Shown: positions 8,797 to 15,306 of the stretch, in pieces | How positions within the stretch are numbered: position 1 is the first letter of the stretch | Layout of the letters: each line of letters starts with the position of its first letter | Assembly: GCF_902705885.1 (NCBI RefSeq) | Contig: NZ_CACSIP010000016.1 | Span: forward strand, 1-64,000 | Reading direction: 5' to 3' | DNA length: 64,000 bases | DNA from: Mycolicibacterium austroafricanum | GTDB taxonomy: Bacteria > Actinomycetota > Actinomycetes > Mycobacteriales > Mycobacteriaceae | Translations under genes and position numbers: made by a program | Notes under the pieces: generated by a model | Database searches by the model: none | What the model saw: only the letters and a program-made list of their open reading frames with translations | What the model was told of the DNA's origin: nothing

Positions 8797-8811
8797 GAGA
8801 AGATTATTCTT
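8797..8811. promoter_or_regulatory. GAGAAGATTATTCTT inverted repeat (candidate operator 3)
   Basis: It matches GAGAA-N5-TTCTC with one mismatch in the right arm (TTCTT). It can also be read as an 18-bp palindrome, GAGAAG-N6-CTTCTC (8797-8814). It is 190 nt upstream of the P450 start. Confidence 0.55.
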
Positions 8812-8902
8812 CTCTGCGGAGAGGATTACTTGCCCGAAACGGGTAGGCCATTGACACTCGCCCATCAGCGATGCCACAGTTGTGAGACAAACTGCAGCCC
8901 GC

Positions 8903-8967
8903 TGTCTTACCAAGCCCGTTGTCTTATGAAGCCGTTGTCTTATCAACCCCGTTGTCTTGCGAAGACA
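8903..8967 (+). repeat. Four tandem near-palindromic ~17-bp repeats upstream of P450
   Basis: The GTCTT cores start at 8904, 8921, 8937 and 8954, giving spacings of 17, 16 and 17 bp. The most regular unit is TGTCTT-GCG-AAGACA (8953-8967), a perfect 6-bp-arm palindrome. The others are CTT-ACC-AAG, CTT-ATG-AAG and CTT-ATC-AAC variants. The block sits where an activator or repressor array would act, 20-84 nt before the start codon. It is too short and too close-packed for a CRISPR. Confidence 0.65.
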
Positions 8968-8986
8968 GGTCCAGCGAGAGGACACC

Positions 8987-10198
8987 GTGACGATCAGCGC
9001 CGAGAACTCCGACGTGCAGGATGCCGCGTCGGTAGGTGAGTTGTACTACGACACCTACAGTGTCGACCTCAACATGAACCCCTATCCGGTGTTCGCCCGT
9101 CTCCGCGAGGAAGCGCCGCTCTACTACAACGACAAGCACGACTTCTACGCGCTGAGTCGATTCGACGATGTCAACAAGGCACTGATCGACCACGAGACCT
9201 TCATCTCCGGCCGAGGTGCGCTACTGGAGATCATCAAGTCCGGCATGGAGATCCCGCCCGGCACACTGATCTTCGAGGATCCGCCGATCCACAACATCCA
9301 TCGCAACCTGCTCTCGCGGATGTTCACCCCCCGCAAGGTGCACGCTCTGGAGCCGCGGATCCGCGAGTTCACCGCCCGCTGCCTGGACCCGGTGGAAGGC
9401 ACGGGCCGGTTCGACTTCGTCAACGATCTCGGCGAGCAGATGCCGATGCGGGTCATCGGCATGCTCCTGGGCATCCCGGAGGAGCACCAGCGCCGGGTGA
9501 CCGACCACGGTGAGGCCACCCTGCAGAGCAAGCAGGTCGACTTGATGGCCACGGGTGAGGTTTTCGCCGAGTTCATCGACTACCGCACCGAACATCCCTC
9601 CGACGACATCATGACCGATCTGCTCAACGTCGAGTTCGAGGATGAGACCGGCACCGTGCGCCGGCTGCGCCGTGACGAGCTGTTGATGTATCTGACCGTG
9701 GTCGCCACCGCGGGGGCAGAGACCACTACCCGGCTGATCGGATGGGCCGGCAAGACGTTGGCCGAATATCCGGACCAGCGGCGCGAACTCGCCGACAACC
9801 CCGCGCTGATCCCTGGGGCGATCGAAGAGATCCTGCGCTGGGAGCCGCCAGCACTGCAGGTGGCCCGATACGTCGCGCGGGACACTGAGTACTACGGGCA
9901 GGCGGTGCCTGCGGGCAGCGCGATCCTGCTGTTGATGGGAGCCGCCAACCGCGACCATCGCCGCTTCCCGCCGAACGGCGACGTCTTCGACGTCCACCGG
10001 GAACTGCGTTCGCACTTGACGTTCGGCGCGGGCACCCACTTCTGCATGGGCAACGCCCTTGCCCGCCTCGAAGGCCGGATTGCGCTCGAGGAGATCCTCA
10101 AGAGATTCCCGGAGTGGGAGGTCGATTGGCCCAATGCGGTCCCGTCGCAGACCACGGCGGTTCGCGGCTGGGAATCCATGCCCACCTTCGTTTCCTGA
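8987..10198 (+). CDS. Cytochrome P450
   Basis: 403 aa, a soluble bacterial P450. The I-helix motif is AGAETTTRL, the K-helix ExxR is EEILRW, and the haem-binding FGAGTHFCMG places the axial thiolate at C353. The start is GTG 8987, preceded by GCGAGAGGA; an upstream in-frame TTG at 8957 falls inside the repeat array. The next gene encodes a mycofactocin-type alcohol dehydrogenase, so hydroxylation followed by oxidation of the alcohol is a reasonable inference. No ferredoxin is adjacent; candidates are at 23626 and 44416. Confidence 0.94.
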   Translation: MTISAENSDVQDAASVGELYYDTYSVDLNMNPYPVFARLREEAPLYYNDKHDFYALSRFDDVNKALIDHETFISGRGALLEIIKSGMEIPPGTLIFEDPPIHNIHRNLLSRMFTPRKVHALEPRIREFTARCLDPVEGTGRFDFVNDLGEQMPMRVIGMLLGIPEEHQRRVTDHGEATLQSKQVDLMATGEVFAEFIDYRTEHPSDDIMTDLLNVEFEDETGTVRRLRRDELLMYLTVVATAGAETTTRLIGWAGKTLAEYPDQRRELADNPALIPGAIEEILRWEPPALQVARYVARDTEYYGQAVPAGSAILLLMGAANRDHRRFPPNGDVFDVHRELRSHLTFGAGTHFCMGNALARLEGRIALEEILKRFPEWEVDWPNAVPSQTTAVRGWESMPTFVS

Positions 10199-10238
10199 GA
10201 ACCACCTTTCACCAAACCACCACAAAGGAATGACAGAC

Positions 10239-11075
10239 ATGGCAGGACGTGTAGAAGGCAAGGTCGCGTTCATCACCGGCGCAGCGCGCGGACAGGGACG
10301 GGCGCACGCGGTGCGCCTGGCCCAAGAAGGCGCCGACATCATCGCCGTGGATATCTGCAAGCAGGTGGACAGCGTGCAGATCCCGCTGTCCACGCCGGAA
10401 GATCTCGCCGAGACGGCCGACCTGGTCAAGGGACACAACCGCCGGATCTTCACTGCCGAGGTCGATGTGCGCGACTTCGACGCGCTCAAGGCCGCCGTGG
10501 ACGCCGGCGTCGAGCAGATGGGCCGGCTCGACATCATCGTGGCCAACGCCGGCATCGGCAACGGCGGCGCGACGCTGGACAAGACCAGCGAGGCAGACTG
10601 GACCGACATGATCGACATCAACCTGGGTGGTGTGTGGAAGAGCGTCAAGGCCGGCGTGCCACACATTCTCGCCGGCGGTCGTGGCGGTTCGATCATCCTG
10701 ACGAGTTCGGTGGGCGGGCTGAAAGCCTACCCACACACCGGCCACTACGTGGCGGCGAAACATGGTGTGGTCGGGCTGATGCGGACGTTCGCGGTCGAAC
10801 TCGGCGCCCAGAACATCCGGGTGAACTCGGTGCACCCGACCAACGTGAACACCCCGCTGTTCATGAACGACGGCACCATGAAGCTGTTCCGGCCCGACCT
10901 GGAGAACCCGGGCCCCGAGGACATGAAGGTCGTCGGCCAGATGATGCACACCCTGCCCATCGGCTGGGTCGAACCCGAGGACATCGCGAACGCCGTGCTG
11001 TTCCTGGCGTCCGATGAGGCGCGTTACGTCACCGGGGTGACGCTGCCGGTCGATGGCGGCAGCTGCCTGAAGTAG
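10239..11075 (+). CDS. Mycofactocin-coupled SDR family oxidoreductase
   Basis: 278 aa. It has the Rossmann TGAARGQGRAHAVRLAQEGA, the active-site Ser in TSSVGG and Tyr-x3-Lys in YVAAK. The roughly 20-residue insertion after the second strand (DICKQVDSVQIPLSTPEDL, DLVKGHNRRI) is the hallmark of mycofactocin-associated SDRs, which hold NAD non-exchangeably and pass electrons to mycofactocin. I chose ATG 10239, with AAAGGA 9 nt upstream; an ATG at 10230 is also in frame. It lies 40 nt after the P450, probably co-transcribed, and would oxidise the P450's alcohol product. Confidence 0.9.
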   Translation: MAGRVEGKVAFITGAARGQGRAHAVRLAQEGADIIAVDICKQVDSVQIPLSTPEDLAETADLVKGHNRRIFTAEVDVRDFDALKAAVDAGVEQMGRLDIIVANAGIGNGGATLDKTSEADWTDMIDINLGGVWKSVKAGVPHILAGGRGGSIILTSSVGGLKAYPHTGHYVAAKHGVVGLMRTFAVELGAQNIRVNSVHPTNVNTPLFMNDGTMKLFRPDLENPGPEDMKVVGQMMHTLPIGWVEPEDIANAVLFLASDEARYVTGVTLPVDGGSCLK

Positions 11076-11087
11076 CGGAGACAAGAG

Positions 11088-12182
11088 ATGACTGCGCCGG
11101 AACTGTCGATTCCGCAGGGCTGGGACGAGATCACTGCGGCCTGGATGACTTCGGCGCTCGCACAACATTTTCCGGGCGCCGAAGTCGACACCGTGCGGGT
11201 AGCACTACGCGATGACGGCACCAACCGCAGGGCACGTCTGGCGCTGACCTACAGGACGGGTACGGGGCCTGCGACCGTCTTCGCCAAGGCGGTGGATCCC
11301 GACCACGCCGATCTGGTCGCCCTGACCAGCGGGCTCTACCACGAACCGCGGCTGTTCTCGTCGGCGGTGACGCTGCCACTGGACCATCCGGCGGTCTACG
11401 CGGCGATCATCGACGAGGATCGCCGCGACTTCCTGATGATCATGGAGGACGTGGTGTCCCGCGGTGCGGACCCGCGTGACTCCACCCGTCCGATGACCGT
11501 CGAGCAGGCTGGCGCGGGGGTCGAGGGACTGGCCCGGTTGCACAGCGAGTACTGGGGCGACCGACTCACCCGGAATCCGGTGCTGGACTGGGTGGAGCCG
11601 TTCGTGGCGTTCCAAGGGCTGGAGTACGCGCCCCTGCACATCGCGCACGAACGGCTCGGCGACACGGTCCCCGCGGAGATCATCGGCCTGAGCGGAACCG
11701 AGCTGTTCGTCGACATCTGGGCGCGCTACATAGGGACGCTGACCGCATCGTCACCGTCGCCGCCGACGTTGCTGCACGGTGATCCGCACATCGGCAATAC
11801 CTATGTGTTGCCGGCCGACGCCGGCGGGGAGCACGTCGGCTTCCTCGACTGGCAGATGGTGCGCCGGGGGAACTTCTCACTGGACCTCGGCTACTTCCTG
11901 CAGGGTGCGCTGACCATCGAGGACCGCCGTCGAGCCGAACGCGACCTGCTGGAACAGTACCGGAACGCATTGCGATTGCCCGAAGCCGAGATGCCGACGA
12001 CGCAGGACATCTGGCTGGGCTACCGCGCCTCGGTGGCCCACGGCCTGGCGATCTGGATGGCCACGCTGTCGGGCGGTGATGCGTGGCAGCGCGCCGACAT
12101 CTGCCTGGCCTTCGCGCAGCGATATGCAGCGGCGTTCGTGGATCTGCAGACGCCGCAGGCGCTCGACGCCGTCTGCGGCTGA
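11088..12182 (+). CDS. Phosphotransferase-family (APH/choline-kinase-like) protein
   Basis: 364 aa. The kinase-like Brenner motif LLHGDPHIGNTY (catalytic Asp and metal-binding Asn) is followed by HVGFLDWQMVRRGNFSLDLGYFL, with the DFG-equivalent Asp in LDW. Members near catabolic genes are often annotated aminoglycoside phosphotransferase-like without evidence of resistance. It lies 12 nt downstream of the SDR in the same orientation. Phosphorylation of a hydroxylated intermediate is possible but is inference only. Confidence 0.85.
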   Translation: MTAPELSIPQGWDEITAAWMTSALAQHFPGAEVDTVRVALRDDGTNRRARLALTYRTGTGPATVFAKAVDPDHADLVALTSGLYHEPRLFSSAVTLPLDHPAVYAAIIDEDRRDFLMIMEDVVSRGADPRDSTRPMTVEQAGAGVEGLARLHSEYWGDRLTRNPVLDWVEPFVAFQGLEYAPLHIAHERLGDTVPAEIIGLSGTELFVDIWARYIGTLTASSPSPPTLLHGDPHIGNTYVLPADAGGEHVGFLDWQMVRRGNFSLDLGYFLQGALTIEDRRRAERDLLEQYRNALRLPEAEMPTTQDIWLGYRASVAHGLAIWMATLSGGDAWQRADICLAFAQRYAAAFVDLQTPQALDAVCG

Positions 12183-12221
12183 CACATTCGGTGAAACCCC
12201 TTTGATCATGAGTCGTCAGTG

Positions 12222-12345
12222 GTTGCATGGTTCACCATTAAGCGGCTCAACGGCATGGACGCCATGCTGTTGAGCAGCGAAACCCCGAACCTGCACACCC
12301 ACACCCTGAAGATCGCGGTGATCGAGACCTCCGGCTACCACGATG
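12222..12345 (+). pseudogene. 5' remnant of a wax ester synthase/diacylglycerol acyltransferase (WS/DGAT) gene
   Basis: Read in the frame of 12219, the sequence gives KRLNGMDAMLLSSETPNLHT then HTLKIAVIE, the characteristic N-terminus of mycobacterial WS/DGAT enzymes (usually about 460 aa). Similarity stops around 12340; the HHxxxDG catalytic motif and everything downstream are missing. The codon where the start should be reads ATT. The fragment runs head-on into a FadD 5' remnant on the opposite strand, so a deletion has removed the 3' parts of both genes. Confidence 0.7.
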
Positions 12346-12349
12346 ACGA

Positions 12350-12478
12350 GGGCCCGACCGTCGCAGTCACGCCCGCTCTACGCACCGCCGCGGCCATCCG
12401 CAGGTACCGATCGGGACGCATCGGCGCGATGAGCCGAGCCCGCCACAGTGTGGCCAGAAGCCCCAGTTGATCGGCCAT
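12350..12478 (-). pseudogene. 5' remnant of a long-chain acyl-CoA synthetase (FadD) gene
   Basis: Minus-strand reading from ATG 12478 gives MADQLGLLATLWRARLIAPM followed by RPDRYLRMAAAVRRAG, a highly typical mycobacterial FadD N-terminus. Similarity ends near 12353 and the frame stops at 12335 after 47 codons, against more than 500 in an intact gene. The ATG lies 5 nt past the stop of the upstream acyltransferase, so the two were once coupled. No AMP-binding motif remains. Confidence 0.7.
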
Positions 12479-12483
12479 CACGC

Positions 12484-13282
12484 TCAACCCAACACCGGAA
12501 AACGCCGCTGACTTGCCAACTCGTCGAGACCCGCCTGCATGGCCGCCCGCACGTGCAGGTCGACCTCGTCGACATCGGGATCCTCACCGAACTCCGCGAC
12601 GACGTCGATCGGGTTCAGGACACGGGTGACGATCTTGGACGGCAGCGGGATGTTGGGCGGGAAGATCACCGACAACCCGAACGGGAAGCCGACACTGACG
12701 GGCAGGATCTCCAGCCGCGCTTTGGTGAGGCCGAGCCTGCGGGCGATCGAATCGCCCCGGGCCAGAAAGATCTGGGTCTCCTGAGCGCCGATGGACACCA
12801 TCGGCACGATCGGCACACCGGCTTCGATGGCTGTGCGGACATATCCGGTGCGGCCGGCGAAGTCGACGACAATCGCGGTGAGGGTCGGCCGGTAGGAATC
12901 GTGATCGCCTCCGGGAAACACCAACACCACGGCACCGGAGCGCAGTGCTTTTCCCGCGTTCTCGCGGCTCGCCTCGATGAACGCCCGCGCGCCGCAGAAA
13001 GTCCCCCATGGGCCCGAGGAAAATGCCGTAGTGCCCCAGTGTGGCCACCGGCCGGTCGGATCCGAATCGCTGTAGAACTCCGGGGGCGAACACCAGCACG
13101 TCCGGCATGAGCATGCCGCCGGAGTGGTTCGAGACCAGCAGCGCCCCGCCGGAAGCAGGCATCGAATCCGGGCCGCGCACCTCCGCGCGAAAGTATCGTT
13201 TGATCAGCGGACCAACCCGGCACGTGATGTTGCGGGTGAACTCGGCGTCCCACTCGGCCATCTCGGCCCGGTCGTCGGCCAT
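12484..13282 (-). pseudogene. Lysophospholipid acyltransferase (PlsC-like), frameshifted
   Basis: The first frame, from ATG 13282, gives MADDRAEMAEWDAEFTRNIT, then an acyltransferase segment with LLVSNHSGGM, where the catalytic HxxxxD block would lie. It then loses homology after FLRRAGV. The family resumes one frame over with IEASRENAGKALRSGAVVLV and FPGGDHDSYRPT, ending at 12484. The break is a single extra base near 12979-12983 (GCGGGCGTTCATCGAG, where GGC-GTC-ATC or GGC-TTC-ATC would be expected). A sequencing error is possible, but the neighbouring remnants support real decay. Confidence 0.75.
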
Positions 13283-13291
13283 CGTGACAGC

Positions 13292-13324
13292 ATATGATAC
13301 TCTCTGATTAAGAGAATGTCATAT
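13292..13324. promoter_or_regulatory. 33-bp interrupted palindrome in divergent promoter
   Basis: The outer arms are ATATGA (13292-13297) and TCATAT (13319-13324); the inner arms are TCTCT (13301-13305) and AGAGA (13311-13315), separated by GATTA. The site lies between the decayed acyltransferase (start 13282) and the epimerase gene (ATG 13343). This favours the 13343 start over the ATG at 13316 inside the palindrome. It is a candidate TetR-type operator unlike the GAGAA-N5-TTCTC set; the cognate regulator is unknown. Confidence 0.6.
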
Positions 13325-13342
13325 CCGCAGGTAGGGGGGGGT

Positions 13343-14404
13343 ATGCCGGGAACGGTGCTCGTCACCGGGGGGTTCGGCCTCGTCGGCTCCGCGACTGTGC
13401 GGAGGCTGTGCGAACTGGGTCGCCGCGTCGTGATCGCCGATCTGGACACCCCGGCCAACCGCACCGCGTCCGAGACACTGCCGGCGGGAGCCACGGCGCA
13501 GTGGGCGGATCTCACCGATGCGGACCAGACCGGGCGACTGGTCGCCGCAGTCGATCCCGAGGTGATCATCCACCTCGCGGCAGTCATCCCGCCCGGTATC
13601 TACAAGAACCGAGCACTGGCCCGGCGGGTCAACGTCGACGCCACGAAGACGCTCGTCGGGATCGCCGAGTCCCGGCCCACTCCCCCGCGATTCGTGCAGG
13701 CCTCCAGTAACGCGGTATTCGGGGCGCGCAACCCTCATAGAGCCACCGGCCCGGTGACAACGGACATGCCGATGCGCCACTCCGATCTGTACAGCGCGCA
13801 CAAGGCCGAAGCCGAGGCGATAGTCCGGGCCTCCTCACTGGAGTGGGTGGTGCTGCGGCTCGGCGGGGTGCTCAGCGTGGACCCCAAGGCGATGACGCTG
13901 TCTGCCGACGCGCTCTACTTCGAAAGCACGCTGCCCACCGACGGCCGGTTACACACCGTGGACGTGCGCGATGTCGCGTACGCCTTCGCCGCGGCGACGA
14001 CGGCCGACGTCGCACGCGAGATCCTGCTGATCGCCGGTGACGATTCGCACCGGATGCTCCAGGGGGACGTCGGGCCCGCACTGGCTGCGGCTCGGGGACT
14101 CAAGAACGGTCTACCGCCGGGCCGCAAGGGCAATCCCGGCAGCGACGACGACTGGTTCGTCACCGACTGGATGGACACCACGCGGGCTCAGGAAGCGCTG
14201 TCATTCCAACACTATTCGTGGCAGGACATGCTCACTGAGGCAGCCCGCCAGGCCGGGCCGTCGAAGTACCTGCTGCGGTTGGCGGCCCCGCTGGTCCGGG
14301 CCGTCCTCAAGCGGCGCAGCGCCTACTGGAAGCAGCCAGGGCAGTACGCCGAGCCGTGGGGTGCGATCCGGCGAAAGATCGGTGATCCGTCACCGGACAC
14401 CTGA
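13343..14404 (+). CDS. NAD-dependent epimerase/dehydratase family (extended SDR) protein
   Basis: 353 aa from ATG 13343, preceded by a run of G residues that can serve as RBS. It begins directly with the Rossmann motif VLVTGGFGLVGS. The catalytic Y-S-A-H-K lies in DLYSAHKAEAEAIV, and the SSNAVFG segment supplies the Ser. The family acts on sugar nucleotides or oxidises hydroxysteroid-like alcohols (3beta-HSD branch); the substrate cannot be assigned. It is monocistronic and followed by a hairpin at 14414-14478. Confidence 0.85.
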   Translation: MPGTVLVTGGFGLVGSATVRRLCELGRRVVIADLDTPANRTASETLPAGATAQWADLTDADQTGRLVAAVDPEVIIHLAAVIPPGIYKNRALARRVNVDATKTLVGIAESRPTPPRFVQASSNAVFGARNPHRATGPVTTDMPMRHSDLYSAHKAEAEAIVRASSLEWVVLRLGGVLSVDPKAMTLSADALYFESTLPTDGRLHTVDVRDVAYAFAAATTADVAREILLIAGDDSHRMLQGDVGPALAAARGLKNGLPPGRKGNPGSDDDWFVTDWMDTTRAQEALSFQHYSWQDMLTEAARQAGPSKYLLRLAAPLVRAVLKRRSAYWKQPGQYAEPWGAIRRKIGDPSPDT

Positions 14405-14413
14405 CTCCTGACT

Positions 14414-14478
14414 CCGCCGGAATTGCATTCCGTGTGCCGAAATCCGAGTGAACGCCGCGTGGAACGCAATTCCGGCGG
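14414..14478. terminator. Inverted-repeat terminator between convergent genes
   Basis: The left arm CCGCCGGAATTGCATTCC (14414-14431) and right arm GGAACGCAATTCCGGCGG (14461-14478) pair at 17 of 18 positions around a 29-nt loop. It begins 9 nt after the epimerase stop and ends 3 nt before the SDR stop codon, so it could terminate both transcripts. There is no U tract, as is common for mycobacterial hairpins. Confidence 0.65.
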
Positions 14479-14480
14479 GA

Positions 14481-15296
14481 TCAGCCCGGCCCGAGCTTCG
14501 GGACGCCCGTCTGCGGATGGTGGTACCAGCCACCCGCCGCGTCGGTTCCGCCGTCGACGTGGATCGTCTGCCCGGTGATGTAGCTCGACATCTCCGAAGC
14601 GAGAAACACCGCCGCCGAGGCCATCTCGTCGACATGTCCGGCACGAAGCATCGGGATACCGGCCCCGATGCCCGCATCGCGATCTGCCGCGTCGGCGACG
14701 CCGAGGCTCTGCAGTCCCTCGGTCATCGTCAGGTCGGGGGCCAACGCGTTGACGCGGATGCCGTAGGGCGCCAATTCGAACGACGCGGTCTGGGTGTAGT
14801 TGATCACCCCCGCCTTGGCGGCGGCGTACGCGGCGTAACCGGGGGCTGCGCGCACACCCTCGATCGAGGTGACGTTGATGACGCTGCCGCGGGTGCGGGT
14901 GTCCACCAGCCGGCGGGCCACCCGCTGCGTGCACAGCAACACATGACGAAGATTGCTTCTGTACAACGCATCCCAGCCGTTCTCGGTGGTCTCGAGCAGC
15001 GGCGAGTTGAACGTGCCGCCCGCGTTGTTGACCAGAATCGACACCGTTCCCAGCTCGCGTTCGGTGCGCTGCAGCGCGGAGTCCACCGCGTCGGCGTCCC
15101 GCACGTCGACGGTCACGCCCAGACCGCCGACGGTCTCTGCCGCTGCGGCGCACGAGTCGGGGTTGCGCTCCCAGATCGCCACGGAGGCGCCGAAGGCGGC
15201 CAGGCCCTCGGCGATGCCACGCCCGATCCCGGCGCCACCTCCGGTGACGACCGCGACGCGAGCGGTGAGCAGGATGTCAGACGGGTCGATGGCCAT
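14481..15296 (-). CDS. Short-chain dehydrogenase/reductase (classical SDR)
   Basis: 271 aa. Cofactor motif TGGGAGIGRGIAEGLAAFGA, NNAG in LVNNAGGTFNSP, Ser in NVTSIEGVR, and Tyr-x3-Lys in AYAAAKAGV. The C-terminal ITGQTIHVDGG is typical. The acidic Glu after the second strand (IWERN) suggests NAD rather than NADP. It lies 10 nt downstream of the double-domain CoA-transferase on the minus strand, so it is probably the last gene of that operon. A role as hydroxyacyl-CoA or ring alcohol dehydrogenase is inferred. Confidence 0.9.
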   Translation of the reverse strand: MAIDPSDILLTARVAVVTGGGAGIGRGIAEGLAAFGASVAIWERNPDSCAAAAETVGGLGVTVDVRDADAVDSALQRTERELGTVSILVNNAGGTFNSPLLETTENGWDALYRSNLRHVLLCTQRVARRLVDTRTRGSVINVTSIEGVRAAPGYAAYAAAKAGVINYTQTASFELAPYGIRVNALAPDLTMTEGLQSLGVADAADRDAGIGAGIPMLRAGHVDEMASAAVFLASEMSSYITGQTIHVDGGTDAAGGWYHHPQTGVPKLGPG

Positions 15297-15306
15297 GGAA
15301 GTGAGG

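Larger units (their letters stand above)
8713..8986 (+). promoter_or_regulatory. P450 promoter region
   Basis: This 274-bp region has no credible gene. It contains a one-mismatch GAGAA-N5-TTCTC site (8797-8811), a TTGACA at 8851-8856 that could be a -35 box, an inverted AGACAA at 8884-8889, and four near-palindromic direct repeats at 8903-8967, ending 20 nt before the GTG start at 8987. Confidence 0.55.

Noticed and set aside
8903..8967. Possible CRISPR array
   Set aside because: Units are only about 17 bp with no spacers and no cas genes, and the repeats are palindromic protein-binding-like boxes.
11088..12182. Aminoglycoside resistance gene
   Set aside because: The HGDxxxxN motif is shared by the whole phosphotransferase superfamily. 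The catabolic context and divergent sequence give no support for drug resistance.
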